From: Sacculina carcini
Taxonomy: Eukaryota > Arthropoda > Thecostraca > Sacculinidae
DNA: 64,000 nt
Assembly (NCBI GenBank): GCA_916048095.2
Contig: OU696574.1
Span: 6,111,587 to 6,175,586, forward strand
Reading direction: 5' to 3'
The notes under the pieces were generated by a model. That model was not told the DNA's origin, searched no databases, and worked only from the letters and a program-made list of their open reading frames with translations. Positions 1-12,500 of the stretch are shown here, in pieces. How positions within the stretch are numbered: the first letter of the stretch is position 1; every line of letters starts with the position of its first letter. A program made the translations under genes and the position numbers.

Positions 1-3000
1 CGGTCCGCATCCACGCCCTCACCAGTAGCCAGTCGCTCAGGTGGCAGGCTGTCAGGTGTTCTGTCACCGCCGGGACTATCGGCCGCCTCGTCCCGTCCGC
101 CATCACCGCTCAGGTCCAAGCTACACCGGGTGGCTCCACCGGGTGGCTCCACATCTCCGCGATTGCCGGTCGCATCCACATCCCAACCGCCGCTGGTCGG
201 TTCCACGTCGCCATGAGTGCCGGTCTCGTCTGTGGCTCCACTATGGCCGGCACAGCGACGCTTGCGCAGGTCGCGCACATGGCGCGGCATGCCATCTACG
301 CACACAACGTGCTGTGAGACGACCCTGGTCACCTTCCCGAGGGTCCACGGCGTTGTACATGACGGGATCGGCGGTTTCACCCACACCTCGTCACCAACGG
401 CAAACGCTGCTGTCTGGTCATCAGCGTCCCTGCGGCCGGTCTCAAATGGAAGACGCCACTCGTATCTGAAAATACACCTCGAGGGAATAGTGCTCACCTG
501 AGTCTCTTTGCGCGGCGTAACGTTGTACCAGAACGTCGCCTCCTCCGGGGAAATATGTCCCCTCGCTGCGATCCTTTTGATCGTACGGTGATTTCGCTCC
601 ACGATCCCGTTACCGCCCGGGGCGTATGCGGCTCGGAATCGCAAAGAAATGCACCACTCGTCGGCGAACTGCTCCATCGCCGCCGACCGGAACGCCGTAG
701 AGTTGTCCAGTAACAGCTCCTCAAACGGCCCACGCTCAATCACAATCTGCCGCAGCTGAGCTATAATGCACAACGCCGTCTCATTCGGCAATCTGCGCCA
801 TACGGCAAGACGTGATGGACCACAATCCACCATCGACAGGTAAACGCCGGCATCGTAATGAGTGACGTCCGCTGCCACTCGATACCAGTCCCTGTCCACG
901 GCCAGACTACCCTGACCTACGAGATTCTCCTCTCTCACCGCTGGATCGATACGTTGACAAGCCTCGCATCCAGCTAACTCCGTCTTCACATGGGCTCTCG
1001 TCAAATCACTCCGCAATTGTTGACCCAGGTACAGCGTCCTCTCGACAGCTAAATGATGGGGCAGATGAGCCCCCCAAACGGTGTCCTTAATGCTCTTCTT
1101 CGTAGCAATAGCTGCTGATATTGCCACCTCCTCCTCACCAGCGTCACGATGAACAAGCCACTTCTTGGCCACCCTGGTCATCTGATCAGCTTTATTCTCC
1201 ACAGTCGTGACAAACCGGAGAGAAACTGTCAGGCCATGCTCGGCGATCGTCTCCTTAATTACCGCCAGTCGGCGCTTCACCAGCATCTCGGCAGAACCTT
1301 TAGTGCGTACACGGTTGCGCCCCTCGACAGTGCTGTCCATCCAACTAAGCACTGTACTCGAGTCTGTCGCGACGGTAAACGTCTTGAACCCCCACGAAAT
1401 CGCCATATTGATGCCACGACCGACTGCCTCCAGTTCGGACACATTAATGTGTAGAACGTCGGTCTTCTTACGGAGCCAAGTAGCATCCTCAACGATGCAG
1501 CCGTCCACCTCGACCACCACGCCAAGCGCCAACGTGCTCGCGTCAGTCCATACAGTGACGTCTCCAGCTGCGTTCACGTCCCATCGACCCCTTACCGGGT
1601 CCGCCTTCTGAACACGCTGCAACAGCTCAGACACAAGCACACACACAACATTCTCCACCGGGTTATCCCACGACCCGCCACACCCCAACCGTTTAAAAAA
1701 ACTGCAATGGGGGCGTAACCACCCGGCAACGGGGTAATGACCGACTAAACGACCACATACGGAGAACAACCCACGCTTGGTCAGCCCTGTCAATTCGGGT
1801 GCAGCGTCACGAAGAGCTGTCCCTCTCGACATATTCAACCACCCATCGGGTCCCTTCCTCAGAGCAATTCCCAATAATCGACCCCCATCTAGGCCCTCCG
1901 GCTCCTTAGTCTCAAAGCCATACCTTCGCAGATGCTCCCGAAGCTGCTGCACGCTCACATCGGACGTCCTCACGATGATATCGTCGACATAATGATCTGT
2001 CGCCTTTCGCACCTTCTCGTCCAATGACAGGACCTTTCGCAGAATCAGCGTCATTATTCTTGGTGCACATGACAGGCCGAAGCCCAGCCGCGTCAACGCA
2101 TAATGCACACCATTATACCTCACGACCTGATACTTCCACAGATCTCGGCTCACGTGAATCTGCAGGTACGCCGACTTGAGATCAACTACATTGATCTCCC
2201 CCTGCCATTGCCTCCACTCTCTGATCTTGTCAGCACACACTGACACACCGTCATCTCCTGTGTGACACTCGACAAAGCCGTTCAGCTCACGGTAATCCAT
2301 AACAGGACGAACTTTGTCTTTCGTCGGCTGTACGACGGCCAACAGCGGGATGATCCCCTTTACTGGGCCGTGCCATGTGATTAACCAGCCTTTCTCGATC
2401 CAGCTCCGGATCTCGGCATTGTACCTCTCGCTCACTCCGGGAGCTCTCGTACATCTGTACTCCGCCACGCTGTTCTGTAGCTGGTCCGGCTCTTTGTCAG
2501 ACCACCGCCAGCTCACCGTCCATCGGCCCTCAGCGAATGACGCTACGAAGTCCTTGTCGACAACTTCCAGCGGCTGCGGACTATCCGTGGAACCTGCCAA
2601 CATAAACCTCACACACTTCGTCGATTTATTAGACACACTCTTACGCGCCGGTGCACGACAGCACCCCTCGGGGTAAGGTTTCCCCCACTCAACGGTGTAT
2701 TTAGAGTCAACACCCCTTTTCACTGTCACGCCTCCCATATGGTCGATAACATCGTTGCCCAGGAGGCACTCCACCCCAAGGTTTTCTAATCCCTTAACTA
2801 CGAGCCCGGGAACTCTAAAACAGTGTCCCTGCAGCCCTATTACTACGTCACAGGACTTCGTCTCATGAGAAGTCCTACCATCCGCTGTAATCAACGGTCG
2901 TCCCCGACGGGGAAGTGAACCCGCCACCACCCGTGCACTAACAATTGTGCACTCACTTCCCGTGTCAACCAGACACCGGGAGCAACGACCGTTGAGAACA

Positions 3001-3269
3001 GCTTCAACGACCGGCATACGACGCGAAGTCAATACACCGGCCGTCCCTCGAATCGCCCGGCGGGCCCGACGCACCAAATGTGCTCCGCTGATGAGTCCAC
3101 GCGCAGAGCAGGGACTCACCGTCGCCCCTTTACAGGGGCCGCCGCTTAATTGCGGTCGACTTCCATGTCGGAGGACGCTGCGCCCCGTGCTGCGCCCTCC
3201 ACATGAAAATGCGAGCTCGTCCGAGCTCGCGAGCGGCGTGACGTCGACGTCGACGCCGGCTCCTCGCAA
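1..3269 (-). CDS. LTR retrotransposon pol (protease-RT-RNase H-integrase), runs off left edge
   Basis: I translated the minus strand base by base and found one frame open from just after a TGA at 3272-3270 to base 1, about 1089 codons with no stop. In order: an aspartic protease with DTGS at about 2966; reverse transcriptase with the YVDD box at 1991-1980; RNase H with TDAS at about 1544; an integrase H-H-C-C finger at about 1060-955; and the integrase triad Asp 869, Asp 707, Glu 599 (D-x53-D-x35-E). A C-terminal DNA-binding region follows (PRHVRDLR at about 260). All catalytic residues are present. The pol frame overlaps the end of gag by about 120 bases and lies in the -1 frame relative to it. 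The matching plus-strand copy shows that the true C-terminus lies about 66 codons past the window edge. I cannot firmly separate Ty3/gypsy from BEL/Pao. The frame has no stop inside the window, so an ORF finder that needs a stop would miss it. Confidence 0.92.
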   Translation of the reverse strand, partial: MRGAGVDVDVTPLASSDELAFSCGGRSTGRSVLRHGSRPQLSGGPCKGATVSPCSARGLISGAHLVRRARRAIRGTAGVLTSRRMPVVEAVLNGRCSRCLVDTGSECTIVSARVVAGSLPRRGRPLITADGRTSHETKSCDVVIGLQGHCFRVPGLVVKGLENLGVECLLGNDVIDHMGGVTVKRGVDSKYTVEWGKPYPEGCCRAPARKSVSNKSTKCVRFMLAGSTDSPQPLEVVDKDFVASFAEGRWTVSWRWSDKEPDQLQNSVAEYRCTRAPGVSERYNAEIRSWIEKGWLITWHGPVKGIIPLLAVVQPTKDKVRPVMDYRELNGFVECHTGDDGVSVCADKIREWRQWQGEINVVDLKSAYLQIHVSRDLWKYQVVRYNGVHYALTRLGFGLSCAPRIMTLILRKVLSLDEKVRKATDHYVDDIIVRTSDVSVQQLREHLRRYGFETKEPEGLDGGRLLGIALRKGPDGWLNMSRGTALRDAAPELTGLTKRGLFSVCGRLVGHYPVAGWLRPHCSFFKRLGCGGSWDNPVENVVCVLVSELLQRVQKADPVRGRWDVNAAGDVTVWTDASTLALGVVVEVDGCIVEDATWLRKKTDVLHINVSELEAVGRGINMAISWGFKTFTVATDSSTVLSWMDSTVEGRNRVRTKGSAEMLVKRRLAVIKETIAEHGLTVSLRFVTTVENKADQMTRVAKKWLVHRDAGEEEVAISAAIATKKSIKDTVWGAHLPHHLAVERTLYLGQQLRSDLTRAHVKTELAGCEACQRIDPAVREENLVGQGSLAVDRDWYRVAADVTHYDAGVYLSMVDCGPSRLAVWRRLPNETALCIIAQLRQIVIERGPFEELLLDNSTAFRSAAMEQFADEWCISLRFRAAYAPGGNGIVERNHRTIKRIAARGHISPEEATFWYNVTPRKETQVSTIPSRCIFRYEWRLPFETGRRDADDQTAAFAVGDEVWVKPPIPSCTTPWTLGKVTRVVSQHVVCVDGMPRHVRDLRKRRCAGHSGATDETGTHGDVEPTSGGWDVDATGNRGDVEPPGGATRCSLDLSGDGGRDEAADSPGGDRTPDSLPPERLATGEGVDAD

Positions 3270-3711
3270 TCACGAGCGAAATGCCCGTGCTTGCCACACC
3301 GGTAGCATTGCGCTCCCGGGCACTCGCGGACCAGATGGTCGCCGCCACATCGGTAGCAGCGGAGCGTCCGGCGCGCAGAAGAGCGCTCCGGACGGCCCGC
3401 CCACCGAGACACAGAGCCGTCTCGCTCGTCCGACGCTTGAGGACCAGGAGAGCGGTCCCTCGAGCTGCTCGCTACTTGGGCGTAGCTGCCTCGCTGCCTA
3501 GATGCAGCCACCACCCCAGATGGGCGGTTTCTAGCTGCAGCAGCCCTACGCGCACCAATTCTGGCGCGCACCGCCGACAGCACGCTGTCGAACTCGGAGG
3601 TATACGCCCCCTCTCTCGCCATAGCCCACTCATAGATTGAGTCGGGTAGGCCCTCATAAAATTTGACGCGGAACGCCAAGCTCTCGGGTGTTAACCCTAC
3701 ACGGCGACCTA
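3146..3711 (-). CDS. gag nucleocapsid part with two CCHC knuckles, 5' truncated
   Basis: This minus-strand frame ends at TAA 3148-3146 and is open back to the rearrangement junction near 3711. No convincing ATG is present, so the N-terminal capsid part is missing. Counting from 3679, two zinc knuckles are plain: C108-x2-C111-x3-H115-x4-C120 and C125-x2-C128-x4-H133-x4-C138. An Arg/Ser-rich linker precedes them. This is the nucleocapsid part of gag, which packages element RNA in virus-like particles. pol starts in the -1 frame inside the gag 3' end. With the 5' LTR and gag N-terminus lost, the copy should not be able to move by itself. Confidence 0.88.
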
Positions 3712-3723
3712 GACGACCTAGAC

Positions 3724-4524
3724 GGGATCGTGGAGCGAAATCACCGTACGATCAAAAGGATCGCAGCGAGGGGTCATATTTCCCCGGAGGAGGCGACGTT
3801 CTGGTACAACGTTACGCCGCGCAAAGAGACTCAGGTGAGCACTATTCCCTCAAGGTGTATTTTCAGATACGAGTGGCGTCTTCCATTTGAGACCGGCCGC
3901 AGGGACGCTGATGACCAGACAGCAGCGTTTGCCGTTGGTGACGAGGTGTGGGTGAAACCGCCGATCCCGTCAACGCCGTGGACCCTCGGGAAGGTGACCA
4001 GGGTCGTCTCACAGCACGTTGTGTGCGTAGATGGCATGCCGCGCCATGTGCGCGACCTGCGCAAGCGTCGCTGTGCCGGCCATAGTGGAGCCATAGACGA
4101 GACCGGCACTCATGGCGACGTGGAACCGACCAGCGGCGGTTGGGATGTGGATGCGACCGGCAATCGCGGAGATGTGGAGCCACCCGGTGGAGCCACCCGG
4201 TGTAGCTTGGACCTGAGCGGTGATGGCGGACGGGACTAGGCGGCCGATAGTCCCGGCGGTGACAGAACACCTGACAGCCTGCCACCTGAACGACTGGCTA
4301 TTGGCGAGGGCGTGGATGCGGACCGTGTGTCTGTGGAGCAGGAACCTGGTGAGCCCTCAGAGGACGTGAGTGTACATACTGCTCGAGAGAATGTCGGAGA
4401 GGGCGTCGCGGCTGAGAGAGTCGAGGATGAGGCTGCAGTCGAGCAGCCGAGGCGGTCAACGAGGAGACGTCGACCGCCGGCATGGTTAAACGAGTACGTG
4501 TGTCTATCCGATGATGAAGTTTAA
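3724..4524 (+). pseudogene. integrase C-terminus of the same LTR element, opposite orientation
   Basis: The reading starts at the GIVERNHR integrase motif, including the catalytic Glu, and matches the minus-strand copy at 1-600 almost base for base. Differences seen: a 6-bp in-frame deletion near 3970, several substitutions, and a G-to-T change creating TAG at 4237-4239 that cuts the frame. Past that stop the same frame continues to TAA at 4522-4524 and gives the natural C-terminus of pol, an Arg-rich tail ending in acidic residues. Everything upstream of the integrase Glu is absent. The join with the gag end of the minus-strand copy lies in about 3712-3724. Confidence 0.88.
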
Positions 4525-4570
4525 CCATGCGTGTTTGCAAGTGTGTTTGTTGTGAGCTTTCAGGTGAAAA

Positions 4571-4581
4571 GCTGGGGGAGA
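4571..4581 (+). promoter_or_regulatory. Polypurine tract of the left LTR element
   Basis: A purine run (GGGGGAGA core) lies just before a TGT-starting segment and 47 bases after the pol stop. This is the usual place and composition for the plus-strand primer of an LTR retrotransposon. Confidence 0.55.
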
Positions 4582-4882
4582 TGTGGCGTTGTTGTCGAGT
4601 GGCGTGCGGTGTGGCGAGTGGTGCGAGGTATGACGTCGCACGTTACTGCGCGCTGATTGGCCGCGACTTGAGCCTAGTGCCGGAGGCGTGTATCAGCTGG
4701 CGTGTGTGAAGCTGGCTTTGCGAGCGGTCGAGCGGCATTCGGTTGGTGGACTGTGCGTGATAAGCATCGTTGCCGTGTGTTCGAGAATATTTCTGCTCGA
4801 GTGGACGAATTCTCGTCGTGTGCGCGGGTTACCTGCGCGAAGGTGAGAGGGCTTTGCCCCGTTGTTTCTTCGCTTGATTACA
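4582..4882 (+). repeat. Probable 3' LTR of the left LTR element
   Basis: About 301 bp beginning TGTGGCG after the purine tract and ending TTACA. The right edge is set by comparison with the empty site in the inverted repeat copy at about 56.76 kb, which carries the flank AAAACAATGAAAC without the insert. No second LTR is in the window, so both ends are inferred. Confidence 0.6.
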
Positions 4883-5398
4883 AAAACAATGAAACTTTCT
4901 ATCATCTCTATAATTCCAGATTAATGCTTCCGCTAGAACAGCATATGCATATAGTTGGCATTGCATATTACATGCATTTGCATTACATATGGCATTGCAT
5001 ATCATATTACGAAAGGCGGTGGATATTACAACCCGTATCCTTATTCAACTTAAGCGTATGCAGCTTGAAATTAAACCAATTAAATTACACAGTAAAAATC
5101 AGTAGTTTACTTTGTTCCCAGTAGCATTTTACCCGCCCGTAGTGCGGAACAATTCATGTGTAAATATTGAGGACAATAAAGACTTTCTATTCAGTATAGT
5201 GTAGCATTAATTAAACTGTACGCAATAAAACCACATTTTCCATGCTTGGAGCTAATATGATGCATTCTTAAATGTGATTGGGCTTCAGTGAAATTTAATC
5301 GGTGTATATTCCTGTGTAATCGCAAGTGCGCATAATAGCTGTCAAATTGGTAATATGTCCTTTTGACTTTACACCGCCGTAACTTCTTTCAGATACAC

Positions 5399-5730
5399 TG
5401 TAGCGGAGTCGTTAGGCGACGCAATGCTGAGATGTTAGGCATCGCGCCGCCTCGCTACACCAGTGAAACAGTACTCTCGCGATAGTTTATTTGACGACTG
5501 ATGAATTACATGCCTCATACACACAAATACACACACACATACAAACACGCCAGATGCCGCAGCCAGTGCCCGTGGCGGCGCCTGGCGGAAACGTCCGCAA
5601 ACGCTTGAAGCCACGCCCAGTGGCGCGATGCTCTTGCAAGCCAGCAGCGCGTGAGCGCTCTGGAGAGAGCGGAGAGAGTGCAGCCACGTGGTGTGTAGGC
5701 AGCGGTGCCTTGCTGATACACCGCGCTACA
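5399..5730. mobile_element. Solo-LTR-like insertion with 4-bp target duplication
   Basis: Repeat copy 2 lacks this 332-bp GC-richer block, so it is a clean insertion. It starts TGTAGCGGAG and ends CCGCGCTACA, giving short inverted termini with TG...CA ends, and is flanked by ACAC at 5395-5398 and 5731-5734. This fits a solo LTR; a small DNA transposon is the alternative. No coding sequence is seen. Confidence 0.65.
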
Positions 5731-6633
5731 ACACTTTGGAAAATTACAAATTATACCGCATTGTAGAAAACAAAATTTCCAGCAAGATAGTATATTTTAT
5801 TTTAACGTGTGACAAGTAGTTACTGAGAAATAGGTAGAAAAATGAATACATTTTAGTCGCCCGGTGTTCAAGTGCAATTTTGGATGTATTTGAGAATGTT
5901 TTACAATTTTACACCTTTTTTGTATCATTTGTGGTTATAAATTATATTTTTTCTTGTAGAACACTAAATTCTCTACATAATAGTATACTTTTTATAGCTC
6001 TAACTTTGGTGATTTATGAGGAATAGATAGCGGAATATTGACCAAAATATTCGCGTATTTCAGTGCTAATTTTGCCATTTTGACTTTGTCATTTTGACTT
6101 CACACCGCCGTAACTTTTTTTTATTACACTCTGAAAAATATAAAATTATATCGTGTTGTAGAAAACAAAATTCCCAGCATGATGGTATTATTTATTTAGA
6201 TGTGTGAAATTTAGTTGCTGAGAAATAGAGAAAAAGGTAAATACAATGGGACGCGTTGAGTTTAAATAAAATTTTGAATGTAGATTGAAATTTTGTCGCT
6301 TTTACATATTTTAGATTCAATGTTTGGATATGAATAATAACCTATTTTGTAGAACGAAAAATTTTCTACACAGTGGTATACTTTGTATTGCTTTACCATT
6401 CTTGGTTTAGGGAATCTTGATGGCAGAATATTGACCAAAATTTTCGCATTTTTCAGGGTTCATTTTGTCTTTTCACCGCTATAACTTTTTTGATTTCATT
6501 TTAAAATTTAAAATTTAGCCTAAAGTGTAGACAAGCAAACTTCCAACGTGATGGTATAAATTGTTAGCAGGTACGCCAGGTGGTGGTTGAGTAGTAGCTG
6601 ATAGAAAATGGACCAAGGAGGGTGGGACACACA

Positions 6634-8511
<1,878 letters not shown>

Positions 8512-8519
8512 CTCTTCGA

Positions 8520-8733
8520 CAATGGTGGCGTCAGGATTTGTTCGTTGGGGGGGCTTAGGGAGGGCTAAGGGAAAATTTGTGGAGGCTTGTTAGGGCGAAG
8601 TTGTAGGGCAACAAAATTTCATTTACAGTTGTAAGAAATTTTAATGTTCATGATTAAGATTTGGGTAAGGCATAGGGGGGCTTGGCATATTTTGGGGGCT
8701 CCAGCCCCGAAGCCCCCCTTGGCGCCGCCACTG
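8520..8733. mobile_element. hAT-type MITE, 214 bp
   Basis: The element starts CAATGGTGGCGTCAGG and ends CTTGGCGCCGCCACTG, an imperfect inverted pair (CARTGGYGGCGYCARG). It is flanked by the identical 8-bp repeat CTCTTCGA at 8512-8519 and 8734-8741. The 8-bp duplication with CAxTGGxGG-type ends is the signature of hAT transposition. It is non-coding and must depend on a transposase made elsewhere. Confidence 0.92.
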
Positions 8734-8741
8734 CTCTTCGA

Positions 8742-9284
8742 GCTTTCTTTCTAGGTCTTTTGAGCGGTTACGGATCACCGCAATGTGGTAATATTTTTCT
8801 TGCACATTTTCCATGACACTGGATTTGCCTGTAATCAATTACACCAGTACTTTTTAGCGCACATAAATGCAGTGGAGAACCGTACGTTTCACACTGGGGC
8901 ACTCGGGCACATATTGGTGTTCCGTCTGGATCAATGCGACATCCAATATTGACTATAAAACTTCTGGTGCAAGTACAGTCGCTATAAATAGGAAATTTCC
9001 AGCCGTGTATTTATATGATTGTGTTTACAAGCACCGTCACGCATTCATAACACACAATTCTATGCATACAGCGTGAACGAACCCACCGACACCGTTCAAT
9101 CGAATCGCCCCCAACAAACGCACATACACACACGCACACACATACACATACACGCACAGATACACACGTACACACTCACCGCTAGTGATGCAAAAAACCG
9201 TTTTTTGGTTGCGTTTTTTTTGCAAAAAAAAACATGTTTTTTTAGTTTTTTTTTGTTTTTTTTTTATTTAGAATGAGCCCCAAT
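8742..9284. other. Intergenic DNA, no gene seen
   Basis: No recognisable gene. There is an (AC)-rich patch at about 9120-9180 and a poly-A/poly-T self-complementary patch at about 9187-9268, just left of the young LTR retrotransposon. The original insertion site reads CCCCAAT before the element and CCAATTGTCCCC after it. Confidence 0.7.
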
Positions 9285-9518
9285 TGTTGGGAGTTTGTCT
9301 AAAATTGATTATTGTCGTTGTGTGGGTCGAAACTGACGGGGGGGAGACAATTGCGGCTGGGAGACAACGTGGGTTTTTTGTGGTTATTGCTCTGTGATTT
9401 ATTGTGAATATTCCTGATATCTTGCGTTACGTAACACGTTAAGAAATACTTTACGAGGTCTAGCGTTACCTGTTTTTGCGCGAATACACGTTGATAACTT
9501 GTGCGCGGCCTTTGAACA
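9285..9518 (+). repeat. 5' LTR
   Basis: 234 bp, TG...CA ends, appears base-identical to 13871-14104. It should carry the promoter of the element; no clear TATA box was found. Confidence 0.95.
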
Positions 9519-12500
9519 TGGCGCAGCCGCACAGCGAACCTCAAACGTCCTCACCTATACGGCCCTCACCGCTTCCGCGGACATCAGAACCGTTTGCGTG
9601 GCTCGGAAAAGCTTCCCAACCGCAGAGACTAGACGTCTCCGTCGACAAAGAGGTGTCCCTCAGGGCCTGGAGACGGCGCTGGGACGATTTTTTTCTGCTC
9701 AGCGGTCTGTCAGCAACCAGCCGCGATGTACAAATGGCCGCTTTACGAGCGTGCCTCAGCGACGACACGCTGAAGGTGGTAGAAAATTTTGATTTTGCCG
9801 AGGGCGAGGAAAATGACGTTTCAACGGTCGTCAGAAAAATTTCCGATTATATCGTTGGACAAACAAACGAGGTACTGGAACGCAAATATTTCAATTCACG
9901 CAGTCAAAATCACGGCGAAAATTTCGATGATTTCTTCACGAGCCTCAAAGACTTAGCGGCAAGGTGCAATTTTTGCGAGACATGCAAGGAGTCGCTGATT
10001 CGGGATCGCATTGTTATGGGCCTGCGCGACGGCGCCACTATCCAAAAATTGTGCGCGATCCCAAAACTTGGCCTGAAGACGGCCATAGATATTTGCAGAG
10101 CCGAAGAGGCTGCCAACCGAGACGCCTCAACAATCATTGGTCACCAACTGAATAAAGTGTCAAATGCAGCGACCGGCGGCACAACCACCAAAGTCCAGCA
10201 ACGACACAAGTGTTCGTGGTGCAGCGGCCCGTGGCACACACATGTCAAGGACTGCCCGGCGAGAAATTCTGTGTGCAACAATTGTGGAAAGCGCGGGCAT
10301 TTCGCGAAAGCGTGCCGACAACGACACAAGACTCAAGTGACAACCATTATCGCTACCATGTCGGCCACACACGCGCCGAAGGTGAGTGTTACCGTGTGCA
10401 CTCCTGATGCTCGCGCGCAGATAATGGCACTGCCGGATTCGGGCGCCGACATCTCCGTGGCCGGGTTGGATGCTTTGAACGAGCTCCACATCGCCACCAG
10501 AGACCTCGAGCCACCGGAAGGACAACCCAAACTGGCAGATCAGTCCTCAGTCACAACCGTAGGTGTTTTCGACGCCACAGTGTATTGTGGCCAACGTTGC
10601 ACACAAACACGTTTCCATGTGCTCCCCGGTGCACAGGGACTGGTACTGTCCTGGTTTGCCGCACGTCAACTGGGATTTTTGCCAGAAGATTACCCAAGAC
10701 AAGTGTCCACGCTTCAAACGGCACTCACGCCGCCACCGACGCCGTGCGCTCGCCGGCAGACAGCGCCGCCACCGACGCCGCGCGCTCGCCGGCAGACAGC
10801 GCCGCCACCGACGCCGCGGGCAAGCCGGCAGACAGCGTCGCCACCGACGCCGCAGGCCAGCCGGCAGACAGCGTCGCCACCGACGCCGCGGGCAAGCCGG
10901 CAGACAGCGCCGCCACCGACGCCGCGGGCCAGCCGGCAGACAGCGCCGCAGCCATCGCAGCGCACCGGCCGACAGATGCCACAACAATCAATCGAGGACA
11001 GCAGGACAACGGTCAACACCGCCATGAGCGACAGCCTGACACAGCAGCTTGTGGACGAATTTCCACGTGTGTTCGACGGTCAAGTAAGGTCAATGCCCGG
11101 CGAGAAATTCAGAATCGTACTGCGTGACGACGCACGACCGTTCTGTGTGACGACACCGCGACGCGTACCATTTGCTCTACGAGAGAAACTCCAACAAGAG
11201 TTAGACACATTGCAGCGCAATGGGATAATATCACCCACCACCTGTGCTACGGAGTGGTGTGCGCCAATAGTGGTGACGCCAAAAAAGAACAGCGACGACA
11301 TTCGTTTATGTGTTGACTTGTCTCACCTAAACAAGTACGTGGTGCGGGAGCGATACCAGAGCGAAACACCCGCAGAAGCAGTCTCGTCGATCGCTCAGAA
11401 GGATGCACGCTGGTTCACCGTTTTTGACGCGCTGAAGGGGTACCACCAATGCCCACTTGACAAAGACAGCCAACTGCTAACAACATTCATCACACCTTTT
11501 GGTAGGTATCGGTTTCTGCGTGCTCCGTATGGTATTAACAGTATATCTGAGCATTATAACCGAAGGATGACTGAGTGTTTTACAGGGCTTCAGCGTTTCG
11601 CCAGAGTGGTGGACGACATCGTACTGTATGACCGAGACCTGGACGATCACGTCGCTCACGTGAAACAGTTTCTCCAGAGGTGTGCCGAAGCGGGGGTGTC
11701 TCTCAACAAACGAAAATTTCGCGCGGCTCAAAAGCGAGCAAAGTTTGCCGGTTATGTTGTGGATGAAGAAGGCTATCGGTTGGATCCTTCACTCACCGAC
11801 GCGATTGCGTCCTTTCCGACACCCACGCACATTTCGGAACTGCGCTCGTTCTGTGGTCTATCCAACCAAGTTGCGTCGTTTTCGACCGAAATATCGGCGT
11901 TGTTGCAGCCGCTAAGACCACTGTTGAAGACCCGCAATGAATTTATGTGGGACTCGGTGCACGACCGCGCTTTCGAACGCGTCCGCGACGCATTATCATC
12001 ACCAAAAACGCTCGCGTTCTTTGACCCCGCGAGTCCGACAACGCTGACAACCGACGCCAGCAGACTGAACGGACTTGGCTTTGTGCTCAGCCAGAAGCAG
12101 AAAGACAACAACTGGAAGGTGGTGCAAGCCGGTTCCCGCTTTCTCAGCGACGCCGAGACACGATACGCTGTCATCGAGCTGGAGGCATTGGCGGTAGCAT
12201 GGGCCATGCAGAAATGCCGACAGTTTCTCCTCGGACGGCACAATTTTGACGTCGTCGTGGACCACCGACCACTGCTGGGGATCTTCAAATCGAGGCGGCT
12301 GGACGAAATCGAGAACCCGCGACTTCAACGACTCCGTCTAAAAACAATGGAGTATAATTTCTCCATTTCTTGGTGCAAGGGCGCCGAGAACAACGCGGCA
12401 GACGCCTTGTCAAGGTCTCCTGTCTGCCAGCCAACCAAAGAAGACGAGGTCGCAGAAGATTCGTCATCGCTTTCGATCTGTGCACTACATTGTTCTTCCG

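Noticed and set aside
41-501. Plus-strand open frames at the left edge
   Set aside because: They are antisense shadows of the minus-strand pol frame, which I read without interruption to base 1.
10547-11127. Arg- and Ala-rich frames over the minisatellite
   Set aside because: Alternative-frame readings of the 36-bp coding repeat inside gag-pol.
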